Assembly: GCA_002319075.1 (NCBI GenBank) | Contig: NVQB01000001.1 | Span: 930,001 to 994,000, forward strand | DNA from: Sphingobacteriaceae bacterium | Lineage (GTDB): Bacteria > Bacteroidota > Bacteroidia > B-17B0 > Aurantibacillaceae | Length of the DNA: 64,000 nt | Direction: 5' to 3' | Shown here: positions 63,187 to 64,000 of the stretch, piece after piece | How the letters are laid out: each line of letters starts with the position of its first letter | Numbering within the stretch: position 1 is the stretch's first letter | Notes under the pieces: generated by a model | The model's database searches: none | What the model saw: only the letters and a program-made list of their open reading frames with translations | Told to the model about the DNA's origin: nothing | Translations under genes and position numbers: made by a program

Positions 63187-64000
63187 CCTGAAAATTTAAC
63201 TTCCGCTTCGTTAAGTTTCATAATCACAGCCATCATAATTTCTGATTTGCTTCCAGAGCGGGAACCGTGAAAAGCTTTGGCACTGAACCAATAGATAACC
63301 AGCATTTTTATCTTATCGCCGCTTATACTATCAACTACAACTTTTACAGGCCTTTCTTCATTCATCACGTATTGAAAGTTGCTTACTGTTTTTTTAATCA
63401 GGATCACCGCCTCCTGTAATTTCGAAGACTCAATACTGATGGAGAATTCCTGCCTCAAATTATTATCATCGTTGAGATAGCGTGTTAAAGGATTCTTTAA
63501 GATCGCCGAATTCGGTATCATGATAATTTTACCATTCTCCGCTTCTACCGTGGTTTGGCGCATCGTCATGTCTTTCACAATTCCTTTAACACCGGTACAT
63601 TCTATAAGATTTCCTACATGATAAGGCCTGCTAAAGGCAAGAATAATACCAGAGAGAAAATTTTCGCCGATATCCTTTAAGGCAAAACCTACAACAAAAG
63701 TAGTTATGCCCGCACCAGCCAGAATTTTATTGGAAACATTTCCTAAACCGAGTATGCCTAAAGCCAACACGGTTCCGAAAATAAAAATAACTGTCCAGAT
63801 TATTTTTCCAACAAAATTTGCAATCAAGATGTCTTTTGAACGTCGCACTGCATAAGTTGAGGCGAGTTTCGATAAAAAATTAGCAAGAAATAATGTAAGT
63901 GTAAAACAAAGAATTCCCCCCAGGATTTCAGGAACATGACTTAAGAAAGCGTTCCATGAAAAATGAAAATTATTTAAAAATCTTTCCAAAGTTACCAAGA
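63183..64000 (-). CDS. Mechanosensitive channel MscS family, N-terminally cut by window edge
   Basis: At least 271 residues of an inner-membrane channel. Two N-terminal helices (ILGGILCFTLTLFLANF, IIWTVIFIFGTVLALGILGL), then the pore helix ILAGAGITTFVVGFALKDIGENFLSGIILAF with the Gly/Ala packing of MscS TM3, then the beta domain (GVKGIVKDMTMRQTTVEAENGKIIMIPNS). No ATG lies before residue ~125, so the start codon is very likely beyond the right edge. MscS channels release solutes on osmotic downshock. Confidence 0.87.
   Translation of the reverse strand, partial: LVTLERFLNNFHFSWNAFLSHVPEILGGILCFTLTLFLANFLSKLASTYAVRRSKDILIANFVGKIIWTVIFIFGTVLALGILGLGNVSNKILAGAGITTFVVGFALKDIGENFLSGIILAFSRPYHVGNLIECTGVKGIVKDMTMRQTTVEAENGKIIMIPNSAILKNPLTRYLNDDNNLRQEFSISIESSKLQEAVILIKKTVSNFQYVMNEERPVKVVVDSISGDKIKMLVIYWFSAKAFHGSRSGSKSEIMMAVIMKLNEAEVKFSG

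Overview
The window is chromosomal DNA of a member of the Bacteroidota. The evidence is type IX secretion (T9SS) C-terminal sorting domains on several large secreted proteins, a TonB-dependent receptor with a carboxypeptidase-regulatory-like N-terminus, DUF5723/OmpA outer-membrane proteins, a lack of obvious Shine-Dalgarno sites, and promoters of the Bacteroidota type (TTTG, 19-20 bp, TAnnTTTG). I cannot fix the class or genus. No rRNA, tRNA, CRISPR array, prophage or complete insertion sequence was seen.

Layout. 1-9 kb: the start of a secreted protein on the minus strand, a 1002-residue repeat adhesin with a T9SS signal, a deaminase, and a small cluster of two short-chain dehydrogenases, a membrane protein, a stand-alone AraC-type sensor domain and a full AraC regulator, then an MFS transporter. 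9.1-21.2 kb: an Rrf2 regulator followed by a sulfate-assimilation operon: siroheme sulfite reductase with an extra C-terminal domain, CobA, a TonB receptor, a siroheme-synthase/TauE fusion, a ferredoxin-NADP reductase, APS reductase, CysD and CysN. Between the Rrf2 gene and the operon lies an unannotated 25-codon leader containing Met-Met-Cys-Cys-Cys-Lys-Met, followed by an intrinsic terminator. This looks like a cysteine-sensing attenuator, and it is the most interesting element found.

21-35 kb: stand-alone receiver proteins, a cytosolic solute-binding-like protein, a TonB-like periplasmic protein, a cytosolic HtrA-like protease, a DUF5723-TSP3-OmpA protein, a large catalase, a nearly perfect 240-bp tandem duplication of an intergenic element (a diverged copy sits at 43.2 kb), and a histidine kinase with 17 copies of a 21-residue coiled-coil repeat paired with a receiver. 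35.6-40.1 kb: a leuACDB operon on the minus strand, with short palindromic repeats inserted at the 3' end of leuD that extend the protein. 40-52 kb: mixed housekeeping and hypothetical genes (alcohol dehydrogenase, HAD phosphatase, DUF892 protein, cytochrome/copper-monooxygenase-like T9SS protein, M20 peptidase, patatin).

52-55 kb: a Fic gene broken near its autoinhibitory motif, a downstream open frame without a start codon, and a HipA-like kinase/DUF3037 pair. 55-64 kb: a SRPBCC protein, a flavin-binding stress protein, a receiver, DNA ligase D (NHEJ type; no Ku in the window), two paralogous small proteins flanking it, a Ser/Thr/Gly repeat protein, an HTTM membrane protein and a truncated MscS channel at the right edge.
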